DNA of 42,188 bases, from contig JASCOC010000026.1 in the NCBI GenBank assembly GCA_029959605.1, forward strand, positions 1 to 42,188, written 5' to 3'. Made by a program: the position numbers and the translations under genes. Under the pieces are notes generated by a model. The model was not told the DNA's origin. It saw nothing but the letters and a program-made list of their open reading frames with translations, and did not search any database. Below, in pieces: positions 23,016-31,347 of the stretch. Numbering within the stretch: the first letter of the stretch is position 1; each line of letters begins with the position of its first letter. This DNA comes from Lysobacteraceae bacterium PS02340. GTDB taxonomy: Bacteria > Pseudomonadota > Gammaproteobacteria > Xanthomonadales > Xanthomonadaceae.

Positions 23016-23225
23016 TTACTCGGCCTGGACTTCTTCAGCCTGCAGGCCCTTCTGGCCCTGCGCGACCTTGAACGAGACCTTCTGGCCTTCCTGGAGCGAC
23101 TTGAAGCCGCTGCCCTGGATCGAACGGAAGTGGACGAACAGGTCGTCGCCGCTCTGCGGGGTGATGAAGCCGAAGCCCTTGGCGTCGTTGAACCACTTGA
23201 CGGTACCGATCTGACGATCAGACAT
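23016..23225 (-). CDS. Cold-shock domain protein (CspA family)
   Basis: 69 residues, one OB-fold. [17 protein letters not shown] holds RNP1 (KGFGFI) and DLFVHF is RNP2; both bind single-stranded RNA or DNA. These proteins melt mRNA secondary structure and act as transcription antiterminators. AAGGAG lies 8 nt before the ATG. A candidate promoter at 23414-23443 would give a leader of about 180 nt, in line with the long structured leaders of cspA-type mRNAs. The C-terminus LQAEEVQAE is slightly longer than in E. coli CspA. A terminator follows, so it is monocistronic. Confidence 0.95.
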   Translation of the reverse strand: MSDRQIGTVKWFNDAKGFGFITPQSGDDLFVHFRSIQGSGFKSLQEGQKVSFKVAQGQKGLQAEEVQAE

Positions 23226-23413
23226 GGTGTTACTCCTTGGATCAGTGATTGGATGCACGGCCCGCAAGTGCGGTGCCGGGACTGTATCGAGCAAGGGGTA
23301 ACGCGAAGCGATGGAGCGGATCGTCTGGAGAGGCCGTTGCCGGCCCTGGAACCTGTGATCAACCGCATCGGAGCCACGATGTACCGTGATCCCGCTTTGA
23401 ACAGTGGGTGCAC

Positions 23414-23443
23414 CTTACAGCACTTTTTCGATTTGTCTGTGAA
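23414..23443 (-). promoter_or_regulatory. Candidate promoter of the cold-shock gene
   Basis: Reading the minus strand, TTCACA (5 of 6 to TTGACA), an 18-nt spacer rich in A, and TGTAAG (4 of 6 to TATAAT). Transcription would start near 23407. The 465-nt gap between the cold-shock gene and the LysR gene at 23691 holds nothing else I can support. Confidence 0.4.
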
Positions 23444-23690
23444 CTGTGAGCGCCCGATGACGGGCGGAGCTGCGGGCCGGGCAGGGAAACGGCGGTACGA
23501 CGGGCCTGAGCGGTGTTTTCCCGGTTGAAGCAGAGACCATCGTGGCGCCCGATCCAGCGCGGCCAGTGCGCCGAACGCCGTCAACGTCGGTCAACCGGGG
23601 CAAACCTGCTTCCGGGAATTCGATCGCGTAGGCGGCGAACGGTGGATTCCGGATGTGGCCGTCGAAAACGCCGGAACTGCGTTTCGCCGC

Positions 23691-24533
23691 TCAGCGGGAC
23701 TCCAGCACGGCGTGCATGTCCGCGGCCAGCGGTCCGTACGGACCCTGCGCTTCCCACGCGTACATCGAGACGACCATGGCCTGCTCGGCGCCGAAGAGCC
23801 GGCAGCGCTGCATCCGCTTGCCTGTCGCCACACGCACCGGCAACAACGAGATGCCCAGCCCGGCCTCGACCGCAGTGGTCACGTTCCGCAGGCTGCTGCC
23901 GGAAAACGCGACATACCAGCGCCGCCCGTCGGCGTCCGCGCGCGCGAACATCTGCTCGCGATACAGACCGCCCGGCGGAAACGTCACCAGCGGCAACGGA
24001 TCCGGCCATGTGCCCGCCGCGGTGGCTTCGAACCATGCGATCGGTTCGGCAAAACTCACGCGACAGTCGGGCGCCGGCGCGGATTCCTTGACCACGACGA
24101 TGTCGAACTCCCCGTCGCGATAGCGCGCGGTCAGGCTCCGGCTGAGACCGGTGGTGACGTCGAGACGGATGTGGCGATGGGCAGCCGCGAAGGTGGCGAA
24201 CAGCCCGGCCATGTCGGGCGTCAGGATGTCGTCCGCCAGGCCGATGCGCACGGGTACCGTGCCGGACCGATCGCTCAGCGCGAGGGTGGCTTCGTCCTGC
24301 AGCGTGAGAATGCGACGGGCATAACCGGACAGCCGCTCGCCGGCGACGGTCATGCGCACCGGGCGCGCCTCGCGGTCGATCAGCGCCTGGCCAAGCTGGT
24401 CCTCGAGCCGCGCGATCTGCTGGCTGATCGTGGACTGGGTCATGTTCAGGTGCTCGGCCGCGCGGGTGAAGCCGCCGCCATCGATGACGGCGATGAAGGC
24501 GCGTAGCAGGCGTGGATCGATCATCTGGTTCAT
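23691..24533 (-). CDS. LysR-family transcriptional regulator
   Basis: 280 residues. The winged helix at about 5-65 has FTRAAEHLNMTQSTISQQIARLE. The effector-binding domain (about 92-280) includes VPVRIGLADDILTP and the VEAGLGISLLPV block. It is divergent from the Tat-dependent amidohydrolase gene, and a strong dyad with the LysR layout lies between the two starts (24543-24569), so it very probably controls that gene and itself. The effector is unknown but may be the amidohydrolase substrate. Confidence 0.93.
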   Translation of the reverse strand: MNQMIDPRLLRAFIAVIDGGGFTRAAEHLNMTQSTISQQIARLEDQLGQALIDREARPVRMTVAGERLSGYARRILTLQDEATLALSDRSGTVPVRIGLADDILTPDMAGLFATFAAAHRHIRLDVTTGLSRSLTARYRDGEFDIVVVKESAPAPDCRVSFAEPIAWFEATAAGTWPDPLPLVTFPPGGLYREQMFARADADGRRWYVAFSGSSLRNVTTAVEAGLGISLLPVRVATGKRMQRCRLFGAEQAMVVSMYAWEAQGPYGPLAADMHAVLESR

Positions 24534-24542
24534 GCATGCAAA

Positions 24543-24569
24543 GTATCCAGATATTTAATTTCTGAATAC
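24543..24569. promoter_or_regulatory. LysR operator between the regulator and the amidohydrolase gene
   Basis: GTATCCAGA (24543-24551) and TCTGAATAC (24561-24569) are inverted 9-mers with one mismatch across a 9-nt A+T-only spacer. This agrees with the T-n11-A dyads bound by LysR dimers. It lies 9 nt from the regulator start, ideal for autorepression, and 48 nt before the amidohydrolase gene. Confidence 0.65.
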
Positions 24570-24616
24570 CGAGGCGCCGCTCTACAGTCCTGATAACTGA
24601 CACGGGATCGGACCCG

Positions 24617-25969
24617 ATGACCAACCGCAGAGAGTTCCTGCGCCGCAGCGGCGGCATCATGACGGCGGGCGCAGCCCTTGGATTTTTGCCCGTGCACGCG
24701 CAGGCGCGAGCACCGGACACCGCAGGTGTGACAGGCATCGTCCACGACCACTACCTGCTGACCGATGTGCGTCTGGAAACCGGCTTCGCGCGCGACGGCG
24801 GCGTGGTGGTCGGCACCGAAACCGCGCTGCAGACGATCGAGATCGCAGGCGGCCGCATCGTCGCGATCCACGACGCACCCGCAGGCAACCTGCCGCGCTA
24901 CAGCGCGCAGGGACTGCTGGCGCTGCCGCCGATGCGCGACATGCACATCCACCTCGACAAGACCTTCTACGGCGGTCCGTGGCAGGCGCCGCGGCCGCGC
25001 AAGGGCAAGACGATCATGGACATGATCGCGTACGAGGAAACGCTGCTGCCGCAATTGCTGCCGACGTCCCAGGCGCGCGCCGACGCGCTGATCGCGCTGC
25101 TGCTGTCGAACGGCACCACGACGGCGCGCAGCCACTGCAACATCGACCCGGTCAGCGGACTGCGGAGCCTGGAACATCTGAATCGCGCGCTGGCCGAGCG
25201 CCAGGCATCGTTCGACTGCGAGATCGTCGCGTTTCCGCAGCACGGCCTGCTGCACTCGAAGGTGGACGGCCTGATGCGCGACTCGATGGCGCTGGGCGTC
25301 ACGCATGTGGGCGGGCTGGATCCGACCAACGTGGACGGTGCGATGGAAGCCTCGCTGGACGCGATGTTCCAGATCGCGCTCGATCACGACAAGGGCGTCG
25401 ACATCCATCTGCACGAATCCGGCCCGTCGGGCGTCGCGGCCCTGCGTTACATGGTCGAGACGGTCGAGGCCAACGCGCCGCTCAGGTCGCGCGTGACCTT
25501 CAGTCACGCCTTCGCGCTGGCGACGCTGGACGCGGGCGCACTGGCGGAGCTGGGCGGACGGATGGCGGCGCAGGGCATCGACGTGGCATCGACCGTGCCG
25601 ATCGGCCGTTCGGTGATGCCGCTGCAGGCCCTGCGCGACATGGGCGTGCGTGTGATGTCGGGCACGGACAGCGTCATCGACCACTGGTCGCCCTTCGGCA
25701 CCGGCGACATGATCGACAAGGCGAATCTGTACGCGCAGCTCTACGCGGGCAGTGACGAGCACAGCCTCTCGCGTTCGCTGTGGATCGCGACCGGCGACGT
25801 GCTGCCGCTGGACGACGCGGGCACGCGCGTCTGGCCGAAGATGGGGGATGCGGCGGGGTTCGTGCTGGCGGAGGCCAGCTGTTCGGCCGAGGTCGTGGCG
25901 CGCTGTTCACCGCGTCGCGCGACGTTTCACGAGGGGCGTCTGGTGTCGGGCAGGATCAACGCCGCCTGA
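24617..25969 (+). CDS. Tat-exported amidohydrolase, cytosine-deaminase-like
   Basis: 450 residues. The N-terminus TNRREFLRRSGG with a weak hydrophobic core and HAQARA is a twin-arginine signal, so the enzyme folds, with its metal, before export. The amidohydrolase barrel has H110-x-H112 with D114-K115, H264-x-x-E267 (HLHE), H297 (FSHAFAL) and D351 (SGTDSV), the metal and catalytic set of the cytosine deaminase/AtzC branch. It probably hydrolyses a cyclic amide or amidine, or deaminates a heterocycle, in the periplasm; the exact substrate is unknown. It is divergent from a LysR regulator with a good operator in between. Confidence 0.88.
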   Translation: MTNRREFLRRSGGIMTAGAALGFLPVHAQARAPDTAGVTGIVHDHYLLTDVRLETGFARDGGVVVGTETALQTIEIAGGRIVAIHDAPAGNLPRYSAQGLLALPPMRDMHIHLDKTFYGGPWQAPRPRKGKTIMDMIAYEETLLPQLLPTSQARADALIALLLSNGTTTARSHCNIDPVSGLRSLEHLNRALAERQASFDCEIVAFPQHGLLHSKVDGLMRDSMALGVTHVGGLDPTNVDGAMEASLDAMFQIALDHDKGVDIHLHESGPSGVAALRYMVETVEANAPLRSRVTFSHAFALATLDAGALAELGGRMAAQGIDVASTVPIGRSVMPLQALRDMGVRVMSGTDSVIDHWSPFGTGDMIDKANLYAQLYAGSDEHSLSRSLWIATGDVLPLDDAGTRVWPKMGDAAGFVLAEASCSAEVVARCSPRRATFHEGRLVSGRINAA

Positions 25970-26049
25970 CGCGCGCGGTACACGCTCACGCTTACGAAGC
26001 GCCGCGTGGCCTAGGGTCTCCGCTCTCTCTGCATCGACCGGATTCCTCC

Positions 26050-26418
26050 ATGGCCCACGATACCGCGGCGTTGTCAGCCGATTACATCGCCGAACAGAAG
26101 GCGCGCCTGCTGGCGTTGCGCGACGAACTGGGCGCCGACAACGTCGCGTCCGCGGCCGAAGAAGCCGAGCTGCAGGCCGATGCGATCGACGCACCGCACG
26201 GCTCGGGCGACGACGCGCAGAAGACCAACCTGCGCGACAACAATGCCGCGCTGATCGAACACAATTCCGCGCGTCTCGCCGCAGTGGAGCGCGCGCTGCA
26301 GAAGATCGACGACGGCACCTATGGCCTGTCCGATCGCAGTGGCGCGCCGATTCCCGAGGCCCGTCTCGATGCGTTGCCGGAAAGCCTGTGGACCGTGGAC
26401 GAAGACGATGGCGCGTAA
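26050..26418 (+). CDS. DksA/TraR-family protein lacking the zinc cysteines
   Basis: 122 residues. The long N-terminal helical hairpin (about 8-88) and the end GTYGLSDRSGAPIPEARLDALP match the DksA/TraR family, which binds in the RNA polymerase secondary channel. The usual C-x-x-C in YGLC..CG is replaced by Ser at both positions (S94, S97), and no Cys occurs in the protein, so it cannot hold zinc there. Cysteine-poor DksA paralogues are known (DksA2 of Pseudomonas works in zinc limitation). The acidic tip expected at the coiled-coil turn appears near DAPHGSGDD. It starts at the ATG 26050, and the PRISE-like gene begins soon after its stop. Confidence 0.85.
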   Translation: MAHDTAALSADYIAEQKARLLALRDELGADNVASAAEEAELQADAIDAPHGSGDDAQKTNLRDNNAALIEHNSARLAAVERALQKIDDGTYGLSDRSGAPIPEARLDALPESLWTVDEDDGA

Positions 26419-26454
26419 GGCGTGGGTCCGGGAAACCGCTACGAGGTGCACCCC

Positions 26455-27519
26455 GTGACCGGGCAGGCCCTGGTGGTCGGCGCGACGGGCATCGTGGGCA
26501 GCGCGCTGGCGAACCAGTTGCTGGCTGCGGGTTGGGACGTGCATGGACTGGCGCGCCGGCCCGATGCCCTGCCGCCACGCGTGCACGGCGTCGCGGCGGA
26601 TCTCTCCGACGCGCAGGGCACGCGCATGGCGCTCGCGGGTCTCGCACCCAGCCATGTGTTCATCACCACGTGGTCGCGGCAGGCCAACGAGGCTGAGAAT
26701 ATCCGCGTCAACGCGGCGATGGTGCGCAACCTGCTCGATGCGCTGCAGCCGGCGGGTTCGGTGCGGCACGTCGCGCTGGTGACCGGGCTGAAGCATTACC
26801 TCGGCCCGTTCGAAGCGTACGCAAAAGGCGCGCTGCCGCAGACGCCGTTCCGCGAGGAGCAGCCACGGCTCGACATCGAGAATTTCTACTACGCGCAGGA
26901 AGACGAAGTGTTCGCCGCCGCTGCGCGCGATGGCTTTCACTGGAGCGTGCATCGCCCGCATACGGTGATCGGCGCGGCGGTGGGCAACGCGATGAACATG
27001 GGCACGACGCTCGCCGTCTACGCCTCGCTGTGCAAGGCGACGGGCCGGCCGTTCCGTTTCCCGGGTTCGGCTGCGCAGTGGGAAGGCCTGACCGACATGA
27101 CCGATGCACGCCAGCTCGCGAAGCATCTGCTGTGGGCCGCGACCACGCCGGCCGCGGCCGATGAAGCCTTCAACGTGGTCAATGGCGACGTGTTCCGCTG
27201 GCGCTGGATGTGGGGCCGCATCGCCGAGTGGTTCGAACTCGAACCCGCGCCGTTCGACGGCACGCTGCAACCGCTGGAGGCGCAGATGGCCGATGACGCC
27301 GAGGCTTGGACACGATTGGCGACGGCGCACGGTTTGATCGAAGCCGACATCCAGCGCCTGATCTCGCCCTGGCACACCGATGCCGATCTGGGCCGGCCGC
27401 TGGAAGTGGTGACCGACATGTCCAAGAGCCGGCGCATGGGATTTCTGGACTACCAGCCCAGCGACGACGCGTTCTTCGACCTGTTCGCGATGCTGCGCGC
27501 GCAGCGGCTGATTCCCTAG
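26455..27519 (+). CDS. NAD(P)-dependent oxidoreductase, PRISE-like (extended SDR)
   Basis: 354 residues from GTG 26455, chosen because GAGG lies upstream and the product begins directly before the Rossmann motif VVGATGIVG; GTG 26422 would add 11 residues. The segments FITTWSRQANEAENIRVNAAM, VTGLKHYLGPF and NFYYAQEDEVF match the PRISE group (progesterone 5beta-reductase/iridoid synthase-like enone reductases), where NFYY marks the active-site tyrosine. It probably reduces the C=C bond of enones; the natural substrate in bacteria is unknown. It follows the DksA-like gene by 36 nt and may be cotranscribed. Confidence 0.88.
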   Translation: MTGQALVVGATGIVGSALANQLLAAGWDVHGLARRPDALPPRVHGVAADLSDAQGTRMALAGLAPSHVFITTWSRQANEAENIRVNAAMVRNLLDALQPAGSVRHVALVTGLKHYLGPFEAYAKGALPQTPFREEQPRLDIENFYYAQEDEVFAAAARDGFHWSVHRPHTVIGAAVGNAMNMGTTLAVYASLCKATGRPFRFPGSAAQWEGLTDMTDARQLAKHLLWAATTPAAADEAFNVVNGDVFRWRWMWGRIAEWFELEPAPFDGTLQPLEAQMADDAEAWTRLATAHGLIEADIQRLISPWHTDADLGRPLEVVTDMSKSRRMGFLDYQPSDDAFFDLFAMLRAQRLIP

Positions 27520-27593
27520 ACCGCGCCGCGGCGCATCACGGCTGGCTGATCCGCCCGGGCGCAGGGTGATCCGACCCACCACGGAGATCCGCC

Positions 27594-27737
27594 ATGAGCA
27601 TTCCGCAGACACCCGACAGCATGAAGAAATCGCAGCAGGACAAGGCGCCGCCGCAAACGCCCGGTAAGGAGGCGCCGTCGAAGCTGTCGAGCGACGAGAC
27701 CGGCGATCGCGCCGAAGAACGTCAGGGCGGGCACTGA
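27594..27737 (+). CDS. Small disordered hydrophilic protein, 47 residues
   Basis: ATG 27594, GGAG 7 nt upstream, stop 27735-27737. It begins MSIPQTPDSMKKSQQDKAP and contains PPQTPGKEAP, with no hydrophobic core, so it is probably intrinsically disordered. Its composition and QTPG element resemble the 42-residue protein at 41962. It is followed 21 nt later by rof. Function unknown. Confidence 0.65.
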   Translation: MSIPQTPDSMKKSQQDKAPPQTPGKEAPSKLSSDETGDRAEERQGGH

Positions 27738-27758
27738 GCCGGTTCGCGGAGACATCGC

Positions 27759-28010
27759 ATGGACGACACGCCCTACCGCCCGATCAGCTGCGACTTCCAC
27801 GATCTGCTGGAGGCCGCGGCAACGCGGCGTTCGGTGGTGACGCTGGAGGTCCGCGATGCCGCCGATGCGATCGAGCGCGTGCAGGCGCGCATCGGTGACA
27901 TCGTCACCCGGCCCGATGGCGAATACGTGTTGCTCGACAGCGGCAGGCCGGTGCGGCTCGATCGCATCGTGTCGATCGACGGTGCGCGTCTTGCGGATTA
28001 CCCGGACTAA
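27759..28010 (+). CDS. rof: Rho-binding antiterminator (Rof/YaeO type)
   Basis: 83 residues. YRPISCDFHDLLEAA at the N-terminus, the strand VTLEVRDAAD, and the end EYVLLDSGRPVRLDRIVSI follow the E. coli Rof sequence order (YQPINCDDYDNLELA ... LRLDKITSF). Rof is a small Sm-like protein that binds the Rho hexamer and blocks RNA loading, inhibiting Rho-dependent termination. It is one of the more secure short-gene calls here. It converges with the response regulator at 28026. Confidence 0.88.
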   Translation: MDDTPYRPISCDFHDLLEAAATRRSVVTLEVRDAADAIERVQARIGDIVTRPDGEYVLLDSGRPVRLDRIVSIDGARLADYPD

Positions 28011-28025
28011 CGCGGCACGTTCGCG

Positions 28026-28424
28026 TCAGGCGCCAGCGCCCGACTTGCGTGCACGCGCGGCGTCGACCATCCGGCCGCCGCTCGCGAGGGCCTTCTGCAG
28101 CGCATCGGCGCCGTAGGGCTTCTGCAGGATGTAGTGATCGCGCAGCCGCTCGGGCACGCCGGCAGCGCCGTAGCCGGTCATGAAGATGTAGGGAACGCCG
28201 CGTACGTCGAGTGCATCGGCGATCGGAAAACTCTGTTCGCCGCCGAGGTTGATGTCGAGTATCGCGAAGTCGAAGTCGCGGGCATCGATGATGCGCAGCG
28301 CCTGGGCGACGTTGGACGCCACTGCCGGCGGGGCGTAGCCCAGATCGCCGAGAAAATCCTCCAGCAGCATCGCCAGGATCGATTCGTCCTCGACGATGAG
28401 GATCGCGGCATCGGTGCCGATCAT
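28026..28424 (-). CDS. Single-domain response regulator
   Basis: 132 residues, one receiver domain and no output domain. Acidic pocket E12/D13, phospho-acceptor D57 (in FAILDINLGG), T83 (FMTGYG) and K102 (QKPYG) are all present. Its start overlaps the histidine kinase stop (ATGA at 28424-28421), so kinase and regulator are co-translated and should be cognate. Lacking an output domain, it may act by protein-protein contact or phosphotransfer, as in the general stress response of other bacteria. Confidence 0.93.
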   Translation of the reverse strand: MIGTDAAILIVEDESILAMLLEDFLGDLGYAPPAVASNVAQALRIIDARDFDFAILDINLGGEQSFPIADALDVRGVPYIFMTGYGAAGVPERLRDHYILQKPYGADALQKALASGGRMVDAARARKSGAGA

Positions 28425-29518
28425 CGGGCTTCCGTTTCCAGTTCGGCTTCGGTCAGCGTATCGGTCGGTGCGGATTCGAGCGGCGCGGTGGCGCGGAACA
28501 CGACGCCCTCGGGCGCGTAAGCGAGCTCGACGTCGCCGCCCAGATCGTTGCGCAGGCCGCGTTCGAGCAGTCGCGAGCCGAACCCCCGGCGCGTCGGTGC
28601 CTGCACGACAGGCCCGCCGCACTCGCGCCAGGTGAACTCCATCGCGGCGCCTTCGCCGGGATGCGTGCAGTCCCAGTGGATGTGCACTTCGCCCTCGTCG
28701 CGCGACAGCGCGCCGTATTTCACCGCATTCGTCGCCAGCTCGTGCAGCGCCATGGCGAGGGCGAGCGCGCGCTGCGGATTCACGCGGCAGGGCGGCCCCG
28801 ACAATTCGAAGCGCTGGCCCACTTCCGCCTCGTAGGGTGCGATGGCGCCTTCGACGATGTCCAGGATGTCGGCGCTGTGCCAGTTCTCGCGCGTGAGCAC
28901 ATCGTGCGCCCGCGACAGTGCGAACAGGCGCGACTCGATGCGCGTGCCCCCGTCGTCGAGATCCTGCGCGGTGCCCAGGGTCTGGCGCACCAGCGACTGC
29001 ACGGTGGACAGGGTGTTCTTGACCCGGTGGTTCAGCTCGTTGACCAGCAGTTCGAGATGTTCCTCGTGCACGCGCCGGTCGGTCACATCGCGGGTGCTGC
29101 CGGCGACCGCCTCGACCTCGCCGTCGGCACCAATCACCGGCGTGAAGATGTAGTCGTAGATCCGCGTGCCTTTCGCGTAGTGCTGGAACGGCACGTCGCC
29201 GCGAATGGGCGCGCGGGTGGCGATGACGCGGTCGATCTCTTCGTCGTGCATCGCCGCGTGCCAAGGCGGATAGCCGATCTCCAGGCAGGTCTTGCCGGCT
29301 GCGTCTTCCCAGCGCATTCCCCACATCGCCAGCAGCGCATCGTTCGCGTAGACGAACCGGTGCTGCAGATCGAACACGTAGAGGAGATCGGGCGTGGACT
29401 GCAGCAGCGCTTCATAGGCGCGCAAGGTGGCAGGGTCACGCGGCTGGGCAAGTTGCACGACACGGGCTCGCGAGGCGGTGGCCGACTCTAGCACCGGGGT
29501 TTGTGGGCATTCCGTCAT
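28421..29518 (-). CDS. PAS-domain HWE-type sensor histidine kinase
   Basis: 365 residues, soluble. A PAS domain (about 33-148, LLQSTPDLLYVFDLQHRFVY to DVTDRR) senses the signal. The H-box ELNHRVKNTLSTVQS has H164. The ATPase has the N-box HELATNAVKYGALS with N264 and the FTWREC segment with the W-x-E that defines HWE kinases. The HWE class is frequent in light, stress and redox sensing. It is co-translated with the response regulator. The gene start is divergent from a small gene at 29637. Confidence 0.93.
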   Translation of the reverse strand: MTECPQTPVLESATASRARVVQLAQPRDPATLRAYEALLQSTPDLLYVFDLQHRFVYANDALLAMWGMRWEDAAGKTCLEIGYPPWHAAMHDEEIDRVIATRAPIRGDVPFQHYAKGTRIYDYIFTPVIGADGEVEAVAGSTRDVTDRRVHEEHLELLVNELNHRVKNTLSTVQSLVRQTLGTAQDLDDGGTRIESRLFALSRAHDVLTRENWHSADILDIVEGAIAPYEAEVGQRFELSGPPCRVNPQRALALAMALHELATNAVKYGALSRDEGEVHIHWDCTHPGEGAAMEFTWRECGGPVVQAPTRRGFGSRLLERGLRNDLGGDVELAYAPEGVVFRATAPLESAPTDTLTEAELETEAR

Positions 29519-29636
29519 GACGGCCCCGCAATCTGAATGCTCGCCCGACGCGGGTCAGGACGGGTCGCGCGGGTGAAGGCGACGCTGCAGGACGCCCGCG
29601 TACGCTGCAGGCCCGCCACTCGGCCGAGCGCACGCC

Positions 29637-29882
29637 ATGGACACAGAAGGCCGTTACGCCATCACCGCACGGGTCACGCCCACGGCCGACAAGCCCGGGA
29701 AGTGGACCGCGCAAGGCGAACTGCACGTGGCCGGATCGGATGCGCCCATCGACACGGTGCTGGCAGGCGACAGCTTCGAGACGCCGCAGGTGGCAGAGGT
29801 CGCTGCGATCGAGGCAGCCCGTCAGGTCGCGTCGACGCGCGACGACGCGCCCGGTGACGCGATCGCCGTCGATCCCGCCTGA
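29637..29882 (+). CDS. Small hypothetical protein
   Basis: 81 residues. GRYAITARVTPTADKPGKWTAQGELHV suggests paired beta strands, followed by an acidic helix (DSFETPQVAEVAAIEAARQVA) and a disordered end. No family recognised. It lies between the divergent HWE kinase and the convergent EAL gene. Confidence 0.6.
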   Translation: MDTEGRYAITARVTPTADKPGKWTAQGELHVAGSDAPIDTVLAGDSFETPQVAEVAAIEAARQVASTRDDAPGDAIAVDPA

Positions 29883-29888
29883 AGGCGT

Positions 29889-30692
29889 TCAGGCGCCCAG
29901 GGGTCGCTCCAACTGGTCCCAGAGCGCGTCGGGCACGGTGTCGAGGCGTTCCAGTTGCGGTTTGCCGAACAGGTAACCCTGGAACAGCGGCACGCCGAGC
30001 GCGCGCAGACACCGGTATTCGGCCTCGGTCTCCACGCCTTCCGCGAGCAGCGTGCAGCCGATTGCATCGGCGATCTGCACGAGGCCGCGGGCGATCGAGG
30101 TGCGCACCGGGTCGGTGTCGACATCGCGGATCAGCGCGATGTCGAGCTTGATCAGATCGGGTTGGAAATCCGCCAGCAGGTTCAGGCCCGCGTAGCCGGC
30201 GCCGAAGTCGTCGATGGCGGTGAGAAAGCCGCGATTGCGGTAGTCGCGGAAGATCCGCGTGAGATGCGCGTGGTCGCGGACCTGCTCCGATTCCGCGGTC
30301 TCGAAGATCAACCGGTCGGTGGGGAAGCCGAACATCTGCGCCGCGGTCAGCGTCAGGCGGATGCAGGTCGCCGGCTCGTAGACCGCATTGGGAAAGAAAT
30401 TGATCGACAACCGCTGCTGCAGACCGAGCCGCGCCGCGGTCTCGATGGCCTTCACCCGGCAGGTCTGGTCAAAACGGTAGAGCTGCGCCGGCGTGACCCG
30501 CGCGATGACTTCGGCCGCGCCGCCGCCGTCTTCGGTGCGGACGAGCGCTTCATACCCGAAGATCGATCGGTCGCGCGCATCGACGATCGGCTGGAACGCC
30601 ATGCGGACTTCGAAATCGAGCGTGTCTTCACCGCCACAGCCGCTGCAGGGATGCGGCGAAGGTGCGGCGCCGAAGAATTTCTCGAGATACAT
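29889..30692 (-). CDS. EAL-domain cyclic-di-GMP phosphodiesterase
   Basis: 267 residues: essentially a single EAL domain. The catalytic set is complete: E48 (YEALVR), N98 (SINFFPN), E131 (FETAES), D161-D162 (AIDDFGAGYAGL), K182 (IKLD), and E218/E221 (AEGVETEAEY), so it should hydrolyse c-di-GMP to pGpG. A short N-terminal CxxC (C16, C19) could bind metal or sense redox. ATG 30692 is preferred; GTG 30743 would add 17 residues. A small gene with a paralogue near the GAF cluster lies upstream on the same strand. Confidence 0.93.
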   Translation of the reverse strand: MYLEKFFGAAPSPHPCSGCGGEDTLDFEVRMAFQPIVDARDRSIFGYEALVRTEDGGGAAEVIARVTPAQLYRFDQTCRVKAIETAARLGLQQRLSINFFPNAVYEPATCIRLTLTAAQMFGFPTDRLIFETAESEQVRDHAHLTRIFRDYRNRGFLTAIDDFGAGYAGLNLLADFQPDLIKLDIALIRDVDTDPVRTSIARGLVQIADAIGCTLLAEGVETEAEYRCLRALGVPLFQGYLFGKPQLERLDTVPDALWDQLERPLGA

Positions 30693-30866
30693 GCCAGGTT
30701 CCAGCGGAAGGAGCGTCGCATGCAGGATGCACCACGGACGCACTCCATCCTACGACCGGGCTTCGCGCCGATGTGCGCGCTGGCGCACTTTGCGCGTCGA
30801 TCGACGCTCGTATCGGAGGTCATGCAGTCCCGGGGGCGATGCGTGCGTCGCGCCCGAGGCCGTGGA

Positions 30867-31100
30867 TCAGTCCGGATGCGGCAGGACGCACTCGTCGGGC
30901 ACACGATGCTTGGTCGCCAGAGCGTGCAGTGCCTGGTTGATCCAGTCGCGCTCGTCCGCTGGCGCGCTCTCGCGCAGGCGCACCGCCATGTTCGCGAGTG
31001 CGGCGATCTTCTTCAGGCGGTCGCCCTCGGAATCGCCGTAGTTGCACAGGCTGACGTCGAGGTCCTGCAGCGCGGCGGTCGTGGCGTCGTTGATGGGCAT
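30867..31100 (-). CDS. Small helical protein, paralogue of 35259-35495
   Basis: 77 residues, soluble and helical. LQDLDVSL, KKIAALANMAVRL, DWINQALHAL and HRVPDE align in order and spacing with the 78-residue protein at 35259-35495. No family recognised. It precedes the EAL phosphodiesterase gene on the same strand (174 nt gap), while its paralogue sits between two GAF-domain genes, so both copies are tied to signalling genes. Confidence 0.75.
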   Translation of the reverse strand: MPINDATTAALQDLDVSLCNYGDSEGDRLKKIAALANMAVRLRESAPADERDWINQALHALATKHRVPDECVLPHPD

Positions 31101-31347
31101 GGGCTGTGCATCCGGAGGGATGCGCAACTGTAGAGCGGGCGCGTGCACGGTACGTCACGGTTGCAGGCAGCTGGGCTGCGCGGACGCTGCGAATACCGGT
31201 TTCGGCATGCGCAAGGCGTCGACGTGAAACGGGATGGCGCCCCGCCGATGTCACACTGCAACGCCGCCGCGCCGGACGCGGCGCACGGCTGCCACGGTCC
31301 GCTGACGCCGGCGCCGGTTCCTGCCTCGATCTGCACGGCCCTCTCCC

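Noticed and set aside
25752..26696. Arg-rich plus-strand frames overlapping the amidohydrolase and DksA-like genes
   Set aside because: They are shadows in other frames of recognised genes, with no domain, no start signal and an amino-acid composition typical of noncoding GC-rich frames.
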